Source: an uncultured Bacteroidota bacterium | Lineage (GTDB): Bacteria; Bacteroidota; Bacteroidia; Flavobacteriales; Flavobacteriaceae | Direction: 5' to 3' | NCBI GenBank assembly: GCA_903838055.1 | Contig: CAILWV010000006.1 | Location: 1-64,000 of the forward strand | Length of the DNA stretch: 64,000 nucleotides | In this document: piece after piece, positions 27,134 through 35,894 of the stretch | Layout of the letters: each line of letters begins with the position of its first letter | How positions within the stretch are numbered: the first letter of the stretch is position 1 | Position numbers and translations under genes: made by a program | Notes under the pieces: generated by a model | Database searches by the model: none | What the model saw: the letters and a program-made list of their open reading frames with translations, nothing else | What the model was told of the DNA's origin: nothing

Positions 27134-28798
27134 TTATTTTAATTTTTTTAATGATTCCGTTGCATAAACATTTGCTGGATCTATAGCTATTGTTTTTGCA
27201 AAATATTCTTTTGCTTTAACCTTATCTGTGTTTGCATAAAAAGCAGCAATACTATTATAAGCCTCTGTAACTTTCGATTTGTTTTTTGTTATTTCAGCAT
27301 CCCCTTTAGCGACAACTAAATCCAAATATTTTTCATAAGTAACCGCCATAATATCGTCTTTCTCTAATGTGCTATTTATTCTAGCTTTATACAAATAAGC
27401 CTCTTGATATGTTGGAGTTGCAGCAATAACTGTATCCATTGCTTTATCTGCATTTTGTAATGCAACTGCATTAACATCTTTTAATTCTTTTCCTCTGTTT
27501 TCAGTCAATACAGACAAACCATAATAGATATTATCTTCTAAGTAATTTCTTGAATCTGGGTTAGTAATTGCCAATTCAAATAAAGAGCTAGCTACAGAAT
27601 ATAACTTTTGAGTGAAATATTTTTTACCAATTTCATTCAATCCGTTTGCCATCACTATATCCATTTCAAGGGCCTTTTTCAAATCATTTACTCCTAATGC
27701 TAGAGTAGCTGCATCAACTGTTTTTCCATCTGCAGCAACTGATTTAGATACTTTTGCTAAACCTGAAAAGTAATAATCTCCAGCGATAACCTTGTTAGTA
27801 CCTTTAGAAATATACTCTGTTAAAGCAGAAATAGCAGCATCATAATTTCCATTTTGATAGGCAGAGTAACCTAAATAACGTAAAATACGTGGATTTACTT
27901 TATCTAATTTTTGCATAGCATTAGCTTCTGTCTCCAATGCTTTGTAATCTTTTGCTAAGATTAAAAAATCGGCATGACGCATACGAGATGGCAAAGAGTA
28001 ATCAGTCAAACTCATGTATTTTTCATAATTACTTAAAGCTTTTGCAATATTTTCAGCATAAGTTGCTGGTTTATTACTAGCCCATAAATAATATGTTTCT
28101 GCTAATTCTCGAAAAACAGGACCATAATTTGGGTTCAAAGCCAATACTTCATCATATGCTTTAACAGCCTCTGTATATGCTTTAGCTCCTTTTAACAGAA
28201 CGCCTAATTGCATTTTGGCTCTAATTAATGTATTATCAATTGCATATGCATCTCTATAGGAAGCATAAGCATCATTTTGGCTTTTATCACCATAATAAGC
28301 ATCTCCTAAAACAAGTTTCACATTAGCATCATTAGGATTTGTATTTTGAACCTTGGTCAATAAATTGATTGCAGCTTTATAATCTGGTTTTGGATTATTC
28401 ATATAAGCTTGAGCGATATATAAATACTCTTCCACATCTTTCTTTTTTAACTGCGCTATTACTTGATCAAATTTAGCTTGAGCTGCAGCAGAATTTCCGT
28501 TTTCTAAGTCGATTTGACCTAATCCAATAGAATTAAATCTAGACCCTTCAGAAGCAGTAATTCCTTTTTGAAAATATATTTTAGCAGAGTCTTCTATATT
28601 CTGTTTAAGATAGATTGAGCCAATTAAAAAATCAGCTTTCCCATTATCTTCTTTAACTTTAATACTATTTTTCAGCATAGTTTTCGCCTTCTCAAATTGC
28701 TCTGCATCAATAGCTTTTTTAGCTTGATCTATATCTTGTGAATATCCAACAATAGAAGCTGTTAAAAAAACTAGGCTTAGTATCTTATTATTTTTCAT
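27134..28798 (-). CDS. Exported TPR protein of the TonB operon
   Basis: This 554-residue protein has a signal peptide (MKNNKILSLVFLTASIVGYSQ). I choose the ATG at 28796-28798; an earlier ATG at 28825 would overlap the PstS-like gene and lengthen the signal unnaturally. The rest is a series of tetratricopeptide repeats, roughly ten, e.g. DAEQFEKAKTMLKN and YTEAVKAYDEVLALNPNYG. It is the last gene of the exbB-exbD-exbD-tonB-membrane protein-pstS-like operon. It is presumably a periplasmic scaffold connected with TonB-driven uptake; that role is inferred from position. Confidence 0.88.
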   Translation of the reverse strand: MKNNKILSLVFLTASIVGYSQDIDQAKKAIDAEQFEKAKTMLKNSIKVKEDNGKADFLIGSIYLKQNIEDSAKIYFQKGITASEGSRFNSIGLGQIDLENGNSAAAQAKFDQVIAQLKKKDVEEYLYIAQAYMNNPKPDYKAAINLLTKVQNTNPNDANVKLVLGDAYYGDKSQNDAYASYRDAYAIDNTLIRAKMQLGVLLKGAKAYTEAVKAYDEVLALNPNYGPVFRELAETYYLWASNKPATYAENIAKALSNYEKYMSLTDYSLPSRMRHADFLILAKDYKALETEANAMQKLDKVNPRILRYLGYSAYQNGNYDAAISALTEYISKGTNKVIAGDYYFSGLAKVSKSVAADGKTVDAATLALGVNDLKKALEMDIVMANGLNEIGKKYFTQKLYSVASSLFELAITNPDSRNYLEDNIYYGLSVLTENRGKELKDVNAVALQNADKAMDTVIAATPTYQEAYLYKARINSTLEKDDIMAVTYEKYLDLVVAKGDAEITKNKSKVTEAYNSIAAFYANTDKVKAKEYFAKTIAIDPANVYATESLKKLK

Positions 28799-28811
28799 CT
28801 TATTAATATTT

Positions 28812-29729
28812 CTAATTACTTTCAATTTTATTTCTAATACTTATATTTCTACTTGGCTCTCGCAAAGGTGCTAGGCCTGATTTTAATATTATTCTTTGAC
28901 CAATTTCTCCTGATATAAATGAAGCAAATCCAATACCTAAGCCATCATATCCTTGACAATTGATACTGTACAAAACACGTGCCAAAGGATATTTCCTTGC
29001 AGCTATGTTTTCTTGACTAGGATAAACATAATCTTTACTTGTCATATCCTTAACACTCAATACAGTAATTTTTTCCAAAATTTTCTTAGTAGCTGCGCTT
29101 GGTTGAAAAATCCAATTTACGCCAACTACCCCTATCATTCCATCATTTTGTGCAACATATTGAATAACTTCATCGTTTGTTTTAAATGAAAAAACTCCGT
29201 TGTCTGGCATACTTTTCAATCCCGCTAATTCTAAAAAGTAACGTGTGGTACTCGAATTTGCATTGTCAAAAACTAAACCTTTTATTTTAGATGACTTTCC
29301 ATTTAAAAAATCTACTATTTGAGATATATCTTGAATAGAATCTTTTGACTTGTTATTTTTTATTAATGCAATGGCATCAATAGCAAAAGGGGTTTCTAAA
29401 GGGACAATTTTTCTGTTTTTAAAAATTGCTTTTTCAACTTCATTTAATTTTCTTGTTAAAATAATAGTTTGCGCTTTATTATTTACAAAAGATTGAACAC
29501 TCTCTTTTTCGGATTGTGGAATTAGTTTTATAGTTGCATTATATTGACTTTCAAAAACAGCAACCTGATCTTCAATTATTGGCAATACCGACTCATCTAC
29601 AAGGATGGATGTAGTTCCTGTTAGAATTGTTTCCTTATTTTCTTTATCTCCTTTGCATGAATATATTCCGACAAGGACAAATGCTACTACTAATAAAATG
29701 ACAACAATTTTGTTATTTCTTTTAATCAT
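28812..29729 (-). CDS. PstS-like substrate-binding lipoprotein
   Basis: This 305-residue protein has a lipoprotein signal (VLVGIYSC, lipidated Cys about 25) and a PBP_like domain as in PstS phosphate-binding proteins (TTSILVDESVLPIIEDQV; GLVFDNANSSTTRYFLEL in blocks). In this operon it follows a tonB gene and precedes a TPR protein. No ABC permease is nearby, so it is unlikely to be a simple phosphate importer. Its start overlaps the preceding small gene by eight bases, implying coupling. Confidence 0.85.
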   Translation of the reverse strand: MIKRNNKIVVILLVVAFVLVGIYSCKGDKENKETILTGTTSILVDESVLPIIEDQVAVFESQYNATIKLIPQSEKESVQSFVNNKAQTIILTRKLNEVEKAIFKNRKIVPLETPFAIDAIALIKNNKSKDSIQDISQIVDFLNGKSSKIKGLVFDNANSSTTRYFLELAGLKSMPDNGVFSFKTNDEVIQYVAQNDGMIGVVGVNWIFQPSAATKKILEKITVLSVKDMTSKDYVYPSQENIAARKYPLARVLYSINCQGYDGLGIGFASFISGEIGQRIILKSGLAPLREPSRNISIRNKIESN

Positions 29730-29952
29730 CAGAATCGGTTTTTAATAATCTCCAAAATCTAAAAAAGCCATAAACTATTAATAAAGTTCCTAAAGCAATT
29801 CGGTATTTAGTTTCCATTCGAATAGGAAATCCAGTCCAAAAAATAAGAATTACTCCAAGTGTTAAATAAATCATAAGAAACAAAACTCCTATAAATAGAA
29901 GAAATCGCTCTTTAAGCGATTTCTTCTTATAGTTTGCAACTACATGTTTCAT
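29722..29952 (-). CDS. Small two-helix membrane protein
   Basis: This 76-residue protein starts at the ATG 29950-29952, four bases after the tonB stop. It has a basic lead (MKHVVANYKKKSLKERF), two hydrophobic segments (about 18-40 and 52-66) and a charged tail (LLKTDSDD). The frame is open further upstream into tonB, but that part reads as antisense-like shadow. Its stop overlaps the PstS-like start. Function is unknown; its place within the TonB operon suggests a membrane-associated accessory. Confidence 0.8.
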   Translation of the reverse strand: MKHVVANYKKKSLKERFLLFIGVLFLMIYLTLGVILIFWTGFPIRMETKYRIALGTLLIVYGFFRFWRLLKTDSDD

Positions 29953-29956
29953 ACTA

Positions 29957-30760
29957 TTATTCTTCTGGATTTTCAATAGTAAAAGTTTGTTGAAATGCAC
30001 AACGAACTTTTCTACCGTTTTGTTCAGCCGGAGTCCATTTAGGTCCTTTACGCAAAACTCTTTCAGCTTCTTTTCCAGAACCATAACCGATATCCTTAAT
30101 GACTTTAACATCTGTTAAAGAACCATCTTTTTCAATTACAAAAGACACAACAACTTTACCTTTAAGTCCTGGTTCATCAGGTGGAGTAAAATTAGATCTC
30201 AAATAACTATACCACTTTGGCATACCGCCTGGAAATCCAGGTTGCACTTCTAAACCTGCAGCTTCGTGAATTGAATTATCCTCTACAACATCATTTGTTG
30301 GAGGTCCATTACCTGGAGGTTCAACAGTTAATGGTGCATCTTTATCTCCTTCGATATTTTCTTTTCCAAGATTTTTATCTTTAAGATCTTCCACTTTTGG
30401 CGGCTCTTCAGTCACATCTTCTTTTCTAGCAACTTCTGGTTTAACAAACTTTACCACATCCTCTTTTGGTTTTGGTGGTGGTGGTGGTTTTAAATCCTCT
30501 TTTGGTTTATCATCTTTTGGAGGTAATTTAATAGCTACTATTCTATCGTGTAGCCCTTCATCATTTGCAGCAGTAACACTACTAATGAATTCAGCGATTT
30601 TAGGAGTTGCTACTGCTAAAGCAAAAACAACAGCACCAATCCCTAATGCTTTTAGATTAGTACTACTATTTTGCTTTCGCAAATCATAAGCACCATAACT
30701 TTTGTTACGTCCTTCAAAAACGATGTCTAACCATTTTTTTCCTAATAGGTCTATTTTCAT
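29957..30760 (-). CDS. tonB: TonB energy transducer
   Basis: TonB passes proton-motive energy from ExbB/ExbD to outer-membrane receptors. It has 267 residues with one membrane helix (about 34-52). A Pro/Lys-rich periplasmic spacer follows (KPPPPPKPKEDVVKF region, about 85-150). The TonB C-terminal domain is at about 180-267 (LKGKVVVSFVIEKDGSL, then CAFQQTFTI). The N-terminus has the Bacteroidota pattern VFEGRNKSYGAYDLRK. It lies 29 bases after the second exbD. Confidence 0.94.
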   Translation of the reverse strand: MKIDLLGKKWLDIVFEGRNKSYGAYDLRKQNSSTNLKALGIGAVVFALAVATPKIAEFISSVTAANDEGLHDRIVAIKLPPKDDKPKEDLKPPPPPKPKEDVVKFVKPEVARKEDVTEEPPKVEDLKDKNLGKENIEGDKDAPLTVEPPGNGPPTNDVVEDNSIHEAAGLEVQPGFPGGMPKWYSYLRSNFTPPDEPGLKGKVVVSFVIEKDGSLTDVKVIKDIGYGSGKEAERVLRKGPKWTPAEQNGRKVRCAFQQTFTIENPEE

Positions 30761-30789
30761 CTTTTTGTTATTTTATAAATGCCTGAGCA

Positions 30790-31353
30790 TTATTTATTAA
30801 TATCTTCAGCTAATTTATTTTCCTCTGGGGTAAACTCATTAACTATAGCATAAGTAGGCACTTTGCAAATTGCCATTTCATCTAAAATATCAACCAAATT
30901 TTTATAAGTTGATTTTTTAGTTGGTTTAATGATAACAATCAAACCTTTATTTTTATCCCCCATAACTTCCGGGATAGACTTTACTCTTTTCAATAATTCT
31001 TTACGAATTCCATCTTTGCTATAATCTGCATTAGTTGGAGCTCCTCCAACTTCTGGTGTAGCAAGTAAACCATGATACCATTTTATTTGGTCATTAGCCC
31101 CCATAATTATGGTAACAGTTCTTCTTTGATCTGTCTTAACAACCGGTGGTTTAGGATCCGTTGGTTTGGGTTTTGCTGGAAGACCCAAAGGCATAGATTG
31201 TGGTTTTGATAACGTGGTAGTTAGCATAAAAAAAGTAATTAACAAGAAAGCCAAATCCACCATTGCGGTTAAATCTACTTTAGAGTTTTGTTTTTTACTT
31301 CTTACTTTGCCACCTTTACCACCGCCACCATCGCCAGTATTTAATTCAGCCAT
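30790..31353 (-). CDS. exbD: ExbD-like biopolymer transport protein (second copy)
   Basis: This 187-residue protein has the ExbD N-terminus: a basic lead (KVRSKKQNSKVDLTAMVDLAF), one membrane helix (FLLITFFMLTTTL, with the functional Asp in TAMVDLAF) and a periplasmic domain. The spacer is Pro/Lys-rich (PAKPKPTDPKPPVVK). It lies 26 bases after the first exbD. Paired, different ExbD subunits are the rule in this Bacteroidota operon and may form a heteromeric stator with the single ExbB. Confidence 0.92.
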   Translation of the reverse strand: MAELNTGDGGGGKGGKVRSKKQNSKVDLTAMVDLAFLLITFFMLTTTLSKPQSMPLGLPAKPKPTDPKPPVVKTDQRRTVTIIMGANDQIKWYHGLLATPEVGGAPTNADYSKDGIRKELLKRVKSIPEVMGDKNKGLIVIIKPTKKSTYKNLVDILDEMAICKVPTYAIVNEFTPEENKLAEDINK

Positions 31354-31379
31354 TGTATATCTTTTTTAATATTATTAAA

Positions 31380-32018
31380 TTAATTTGTTTTAGGTTTAGC
31401 TCTTAAGCCTGTTACTAAAGCAAAATTATTTATGTCTTGTTCTTGTAACATATCCATAATTTTTCTAATTTGTGGATATTGTTGTTTAGCATCGCCTTTT
31501 ATTGCGAAGTCCAGTTCTTTCTCTTTAGCTAAATCTACATTATTAGCTTTTCTGCAGTACATAATCCAATCTTTTAATTCATTATGAGTTGAATCAATTG
31601 GAATACCAGGTTGAACACCACTTTTGTTTCTTTGATCATTTTTCATTGCTATCAATTGTTTCAAACCAGAAACAGGGACACCAAAATCTTCAATTAAAGA
31701 AAACTGAGCAACTTCATCAGGAGTAAATTTTACGCCATACTTTTCACCCATTAATTCAAGGGCTTGAGCGCGAACGTCTCTATCCTTCATGCCAAAAAAC
31801 ACACTTTCACCTACATTATTTCTACCAACAGTTATGGTAACTAATCCAGTTTCTGGAAGTTTAGTTAACACCGTAGATGCAGGGGTTTGTACTGGTAATG
31901 GCTCTGGTTGTTTTGCTGTAGCGGTCAAAATGAAGAACGTAAGCAAAAGGAAGGCCACATCACACATAGCGGTCATGTCAATAGATGCTGCCTTTTTGGA
32001 CATTTTTATTTTAGCCAT
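31380..32018 (-). CDS. exbD: ExbD-like biopolymer transport protein (first copy)
   Basis: This 212-residue ExbD has the helix with the key Asp (DMTAMCDVAFLLLTFFILTATA). Its periplasmic domain is longer than that of E. coli ExbD and ends AKPKTN. It differs clearly from the second copy and carries a Cys beside the critical Asp. It sits between exbB (52 bases upstream) and the second exbD. Together they form the TonB motor. Confidence 0.92.
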   Translation of the reverse strand: MAKIKMSKKAASIDMTAMCDVAFLLLTFFILTATAKQPEPLPVQTPASTVLTKLPETGLVTITVGRNNVGESVFFGMKDRDVRAQALELMGEKYGVKFTPDEVAQFSLIEDFGVPVSGLKQLIAMKNDQRNKSGVQPGIPIDSTHNELKDWIMYCRKANNVDLAKEKELDFAIKGDAKQQYPQIRKIMDMLQEQDINNFALVTGLRAKPKTN

Positions 32019-32070
32019 TTTTATATTTTTATTATTTCTTTAAAATAATTAATTTCAAAAAAATTAATTA

Positions 32071-32910
32071 TTATTTTATACTTCCTCTCATTCTTCTGTA
32101 AGAATTCACAATTGCTGTACCAGCTTCGTCAATTGAATAAGTTAAAGTATCAATTTTTGAAGTAAAAAGATTGTACATAATAATTGCTAATGCAGAAGTA
32201 GAAATTCCAGTTGCAGTATTGATAAGTGCTTCAGAAATACCATTTGCAAGCATGGATTGATCTGGAGTACCTGAAGATGCTAACGCACCAAACGCTTTAA
32301 TCATACCCGTTACTGTTCCTAATAATCCTGCAAGAGTACCTAAAGATACTAAAGTAGAAAGGATAGTCATGTGCTTTTCTAACATTGGCATTTCAAGAGA
32401 AGTAGCTTCTTCGATTTCTTTATGAATCATTTCAGATGCTTCTTCACTATTAAATCCTTCTTTTTTAACTTCTTGATATTTTACTAATGCAGATTTAATT
32501 GCATTTGCAACAGATCCTTGTTGTTTGTCACAAGCTGCAATTGCATCTTCAATATTTCCGTCTGAAATGTTACCTTGAATAGAAGCCATAAATTTATCTA
32601 AATTACCTGTTCCAGATGCTTTAGAAATAACAAAAAATCTCTCGAAAGAAAATACAATAACCATCAACAAACATCCTAATAATACAGGAACGATTGCTCC
32701 TCCTTTATAAACCATTGCTAAATAATTACCTGCTTTTGGATGACCTGCTTCTGCTCCAGCATCTAGCATTGCTCTTTCGTTTTCGAAATTACTTGCAGCT
32801 CCCATTATAAATTTCCATACTAAAATTCCAACAACGATACATGATGCGATGATTATTCCTGTCATCATTCCACCACCATTAGACCCATTTTCTTTTTTTG
32901 CGTTTGCCAT
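32071..32910 (-). CDS. exbB: ExbB/TolQ/MotA family proton channel
   Basis: This 279-residue protein carries three membrane segments: about 15-38, 75-95 and 180-235 (two helices around STLVSLGTLAGLLGTVTGMIKAFGAL, in blocks). The conserved Gly-rich GLLGTVTGMIKAF and the following ISEALINTATGIS are signature MotA_ExbB motifs. It is the first gene of the seven-gene TonB operon. An additional N-terminal helix relative to E. coli ExbB is typical of Bacteroidota. Confidence 0.94.
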   Translation of the reverse strand: MANAKKENGSNGGGMMTGIIIASCIVVGILVWKFIMGAASNFENERAMLDAGAEAGHPKAGNYLAMVYKGGAIVPVLLGCLLMVIVFSFERFFVISKASGTGNLDKFMASIQGNISDGNIEDAIAACDKQQGSVANAIKSALVKYQEVKKEGFNSEEASEMIHKEIEEATSLEMPMLEKHMTILSTLVSLGTLAGLLGTVTGMIKAFGALASSGTPDQSMLANGISEALINTATGISTSALAIIMYNLFTSKIDTLTYSIDEAGTAIVNSYRRMRGSIK

Positions 32911-33317
32911 TTTTTTTTAAATTTAATAGTTTTTTAATAAATTAATAGTTTAGTTGTAATTAACTTGTTTAGGAGCAAATTTAATTTTTTAGTTGTAATA
33001 AAAAAACTTTTTTCAACTTTTAATTAAAGGTCTTTTTACGAAAACGTTTTCGGTAACACAAACTTAACATTAGCAAGCCCTAAAAGCATCTTATTTTATT
33101 CTTAAAACGTAAAAAATTCAAATTATTGCATCCTGAATTGATAACAATATGTTAATAATAAATCGTGTTTTGTGTTTTAAAAATAATTTTATCCTAGACA
33201 AGTTACTATATTAAATAGAATACAATTATTAATATAATTCTCAATAGAGGTGACATTATCAATTTTATAGATATTTTTGTAACTAAGTTTAGTTATACTA
33301 AACAAAAAAAATGTAAA
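32911..33317. other. Divergent intergenic region, exbB / cupin gene
   Basis: There is no gene in these 407 bases. Towards exbB the minus strand has TAAATTTG (complement 32976-32983). Towards the cupin gene the plus strand has TATTTTTG (33272-33279). Between them is a perfect 14-base palindrome CGAAAACGTTTTCG (33039-33052), similar in form to LacI/GalR-family operators. No terminator hairpin or small ORF was convincing. Confidence 0.5.
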
Positions 33318-33683
33318 ATGAAAAAATACTTAATACAAAAATCACCCTTTGTAGTTCCAACTAATGATGGCAAACTAATTGAAGAGCATCACGGAATTCC
33401 AACAACTGGAAATCAAGAAATATCTATAGCTCACATGATTGCACCTCCAAATTGGAGCGAACCATTTCAAACACCAGAATTTGAGGAATACACCTATATA
33501 ATTTCGGGGAAAAAGCAATTCATTATTGAGGGAGAGACTATAATATTAGAGACGGGACAATCTATAAAAATTGAAAAAAATACTAGAGTACAATATTCTA
33601 ATCCATTTGAAGAACCATGCGAATATATTGCAATTTGCAAACCTGCATTTGATTTCAATAAAGTACATAGAGAGGAAAACTAG
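33318..33683 (+). CDS. Cupin-domain protein
   Basis: This 121-residue single-domain cupin has a beta-barrel core (about 35-115): EEYTYIISGKKQFIIEGETIILETGQSIKI is the second half of the fold, here split in blocks. A His-rich N-terminal piece (IEEHHGIP) could contribute to metal binding, but the canonical cupin His pair is not evident. The substrate is unknown. Its stop overlaps the end of kmo on the other strand by three bases. Confidence 0.8.
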   Translation: MKKYLIQKSPFVVPTNDGKLIEEHHGIPTTGNQEISIAHMIAPPNWSEPFQTPEFEEYTYIISGKKQFIIEGETIILETGQSIKIEKNTRVQYSNPFEEPCEYIAICKPAFDFNKVHREEN

Positions 33684-35029
33684 ACTGCAGATTTTAGTTT
33701 GCTTAATATCAAATTTTCAACTTCTTCCGTATTCCATTTTTCTTCAATATTTTCTAATTGCATTACTTCTTCCATAATTGCATTTTGGAGATCTCCAATA
33801 GCAAGTGCTTCCGAATAGGGCTGCAAGCTAAAAGTAACTCTACTATATAATGGCATCCATTTATCGGGATGTTTATCGGAAAACAATTTTTCTATTTTCT
33901 TCTGCAACAAGAATTTTTCATCGGCTGTTTTAGAACTCATTTCTATGAAATTTCTTCTAGAAAGTTCTGCAATTGCATCAGCATTTGGTTTACGGGATTT
34001 TTCATATTCAGAGAAAATCATTTTCCAATCATCGCCATATTTAGTAATCATTTCACTAAGAATAGAGATATCTTCAAAACCTGCATTCATTCCATGTCCA
34101 TAAAAAGGCACTATAGCATGAGCTGAATCTCCAATTAGAGCTACTTTATCTTCATAAGTCCAAGGATAGCATTTCATTATTGCTAAGTAACTAGTTGGAT
34201 TTTTAAAGAAATCTTTTACTAAATCAGGAATTACGGCTTTAGTATCTGGAAAATATTTAGCAAAGAATGCAATCAAAGTGGACTTATCTTTTAATTTTTC
34301 AAAGGAATTTTCTCCTTCAAATGGCATGAATAAAGTACACGTAAACGTTCCATCTAAATTAGACAATGCCATCAACATAAAGTTACCTCTTGGCCAAATG
34401 TGCAGAGAGTTTTTATCTATTTTATGAGTACCGTCTTCATTTGCAGGAATATGCAACTCTTTATATCCAATTTTCATGAATTCCTGTGAATAATCGAACA
34501 TCGATTGACGTTGCATTCTATGTCTAATTCTAGAAAACGCACCATCAGCACCAAAAACTTTATCGTATTTTAAATCTTGCCACTCCCCTCTTTCCGTTTC
34601 TCCTATATGTAATGTAGCGGTAGCTAAAGTGACATCCCAAATTTTATGATCAAAAAAGAACTCAACTCCAGCATCTTCTGCCAAATCAATCATTCTTCTA
34701 TTCAATACACCTCGAGAAAGTGAAAAAATAGCCTCCCCTTCTTTTCCATAATATTGGTATTGCAAGGTGTTGTCTTGGGTATGAATAGCTCTTTTATCTA
34801 CTGGAATTCCTATTTTTCGAATTTCATCTTCTAAACCTACGTCTTGCATGGCTTTCCAACCGCGATTAGACATTACAAGATTAATAGAACGACCAGAAAA
34901 AGTAAAAGTTCTAATATCTGGACTTCGGTCGTAAACATGAACCGTATGGCCTAATCTTTTAAGATATATTGCTAATAATGTTCCAACTAATCCGGAACCT
35001 ACAACCGCAATTTTTTGGGGAGTTTGCAT
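33680..35029 (-). CDS. kmo: Kynurenine 3-monooxygenase
   Basis: This 449-residue flavoprotein hydroxylates L-kynurenine to 3-hydroxykynurenine using NADPH and O2. The FAD motif GSGLVGTLLA lies near residue 11; the DG motif (VFGADGAFSRIRHRM) and the GD motif (VALIGDSAHAIVPFYGHGMNAGFED, in blocks) are present. GHGMNAGFED is typical of KMO. The next pathway enzyme, kynureninase, is encoded about 7.6 kb away on the same strand with unrelated genes in between. Together they suggest tryptophan degradation or NAD synthesis from tryptophan. Confidence 0.94.
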   Translation of the reverse strand: MQTPQKIAVVGSGLVGTLLAIYLKRLGHTVHVYDRSPDIRTFTFSGRSINLVMSNRGWKAMQDVGLEDEIRKIGIPVDKRAIHTQDNTLQYQYYGKEGEAIFSLSRGVLNRRMIDLAEDAGVEFFFDHKIWDVTLATATLHIGETERGEWQDLKYDKVFGADGAFSRIRHRMQRQSMFDYSQEFMKIGYKELHIPANEDGTHKIDKNSLHIWPRGNFMLMALSNLDGTFTCTLFMPFEGENSFEKLKDKSTLIAFFAKYFPDTKAVIPDLVKDFFKNPTSYLAIMKCYPWTYEDKVALIGDSAHAIVPFYGHGMNAGFEDISILSEMITKYGDDWKMIFSEYEKSRKPNADAIAELSRRNFIEMSSKTADEKFLLQKKIEKLFSDKHPDKWMPLYSRVTFSLQPYSEALAIGDLQNAIMEEVMQLENIEEKWNTEEVENLILSKLKSAV

Positions 35030-35174
35030 GTATATTGTAAATGGTTGAGCAAAATTACAGAATTATTATATTAATCTTCAGAAAATTAATCAAAATAATT
35101 AATCCTAATTCATCTAATTGTTTATTCTTTTTAGTTATTTATTAAACAAATACTATCTTTGAAGAAAAATAAAG

Positions 35175-35816
35175 ATGATAAACTTTTCAAAAGAAGATAT
35201 AAACGAAATGCATTCCATACCAAGATTGAATCTTATTAATTCTTGTACGGGTTACAAATCGGCTAATTTAATTGCTACAAAATCTAAAGATGGTATTTCA
35301 AACGTGGCACTATTTAGCAGCGTTACTCACATTGGTAGTAATCCGCCTATGATTAGTTTTATCACTAGACCACTAACGGTAAAACGGGACACCTATACTA
35401 ATATTAAAGACATTGGATATTTCACTGTAAATCATGTTGTTGATAGCATGATTAAAGATGCACACCATACATCTGCTAGTTATGACGAAACAATTTCTGA
35501 ATTTGACAAAACAAATCTATTTGAAGAGTACAAAGAATCAATTACTATTCCGTTTGTTAAGGGAAGTCCTGTTCAATTGTATTGCAAATATCTGAACGAA
35601 TATCATATATTAGAAAACGACACCATACATATTATTGCCTCAATTGAGAACCTATTTTTTGAGGAAGAATTACTACACAAAGACAATTGGTTGCAACTGG
35701 ATAAAGCAAATGTAATTTCAATTAACGGCTTGGATGGTTATGCCTTACCAAAAATAATTGATCGTTTGGAGTATGCAAGACCAAATTTAGAAGCAAAATC
35801 AATCTTGAATAAATAA
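35175..35816 (+). CDS. Flavin reductase-like (FMN-binding split barrel) protein
   Basis: This 213-residue protein fits the flavin reductase / flavoredoxin family (DIM6/NTAB): an FMN-binding split barrel with SNPPMISFITRPLTVKRDTYTNIKDIGYFTVNHV as successive blocks. It may supply reduced flavin or act as an oxidoreductase; the partner is not known. It is divergent from kmo with 145 bases between. A TATCTTTG box (35154-35161) lies just ahead of the start. Confidence 0.82.
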   Translation: MINFSKEDINEMHSIPRLNLINSCTGYKSANLIATKSKDGISNVALFSSVTHIGSNPPMISFITRPLTVKRDTYTNIKDIGYFTVNHVVDSMIKDAHHTSASYDETISEFDKTNLFEEYKESITIPFVKGSPVQLYCKYLNEYHILENDTIHIIASIENLFFEEELLHKDNWLQLDKANVISINGLDGYALPKIIDRLEYARPNLEAKSILNK

Positions 35817-35852
35817 TGAAATAGTTTAGCTTTATTTAAACCAACTTTAACT

Positions 35853-35894
35853 AAAAAAGGAACTGTAATTTAATTTTATGAGTCCTTATTTTTT
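35853..35894. terminator. Weak terminator between convergent genes
   Basis: AAAAAAGGAACT and AGTCCTTATTTTTT can pair with one bulge around an AT-rich loop. It overlaps the last codons of the downstream minus-strand gene. Confidence 0.4.

Noticed and set aside
29953..30111. Longer N-terminus for the 76-residue gene in the tonB operon
   Set aside because: The added 53 residues would overlap the TonB C-terminal domain in another frame; the ATG at 29952 directly follows the tonB stop.
32071..32910. ExbB as flagellar MotA
   Set aside because: The family is shared, but two exbD genes and tonB follow directly, so the TonB motor is the better call.
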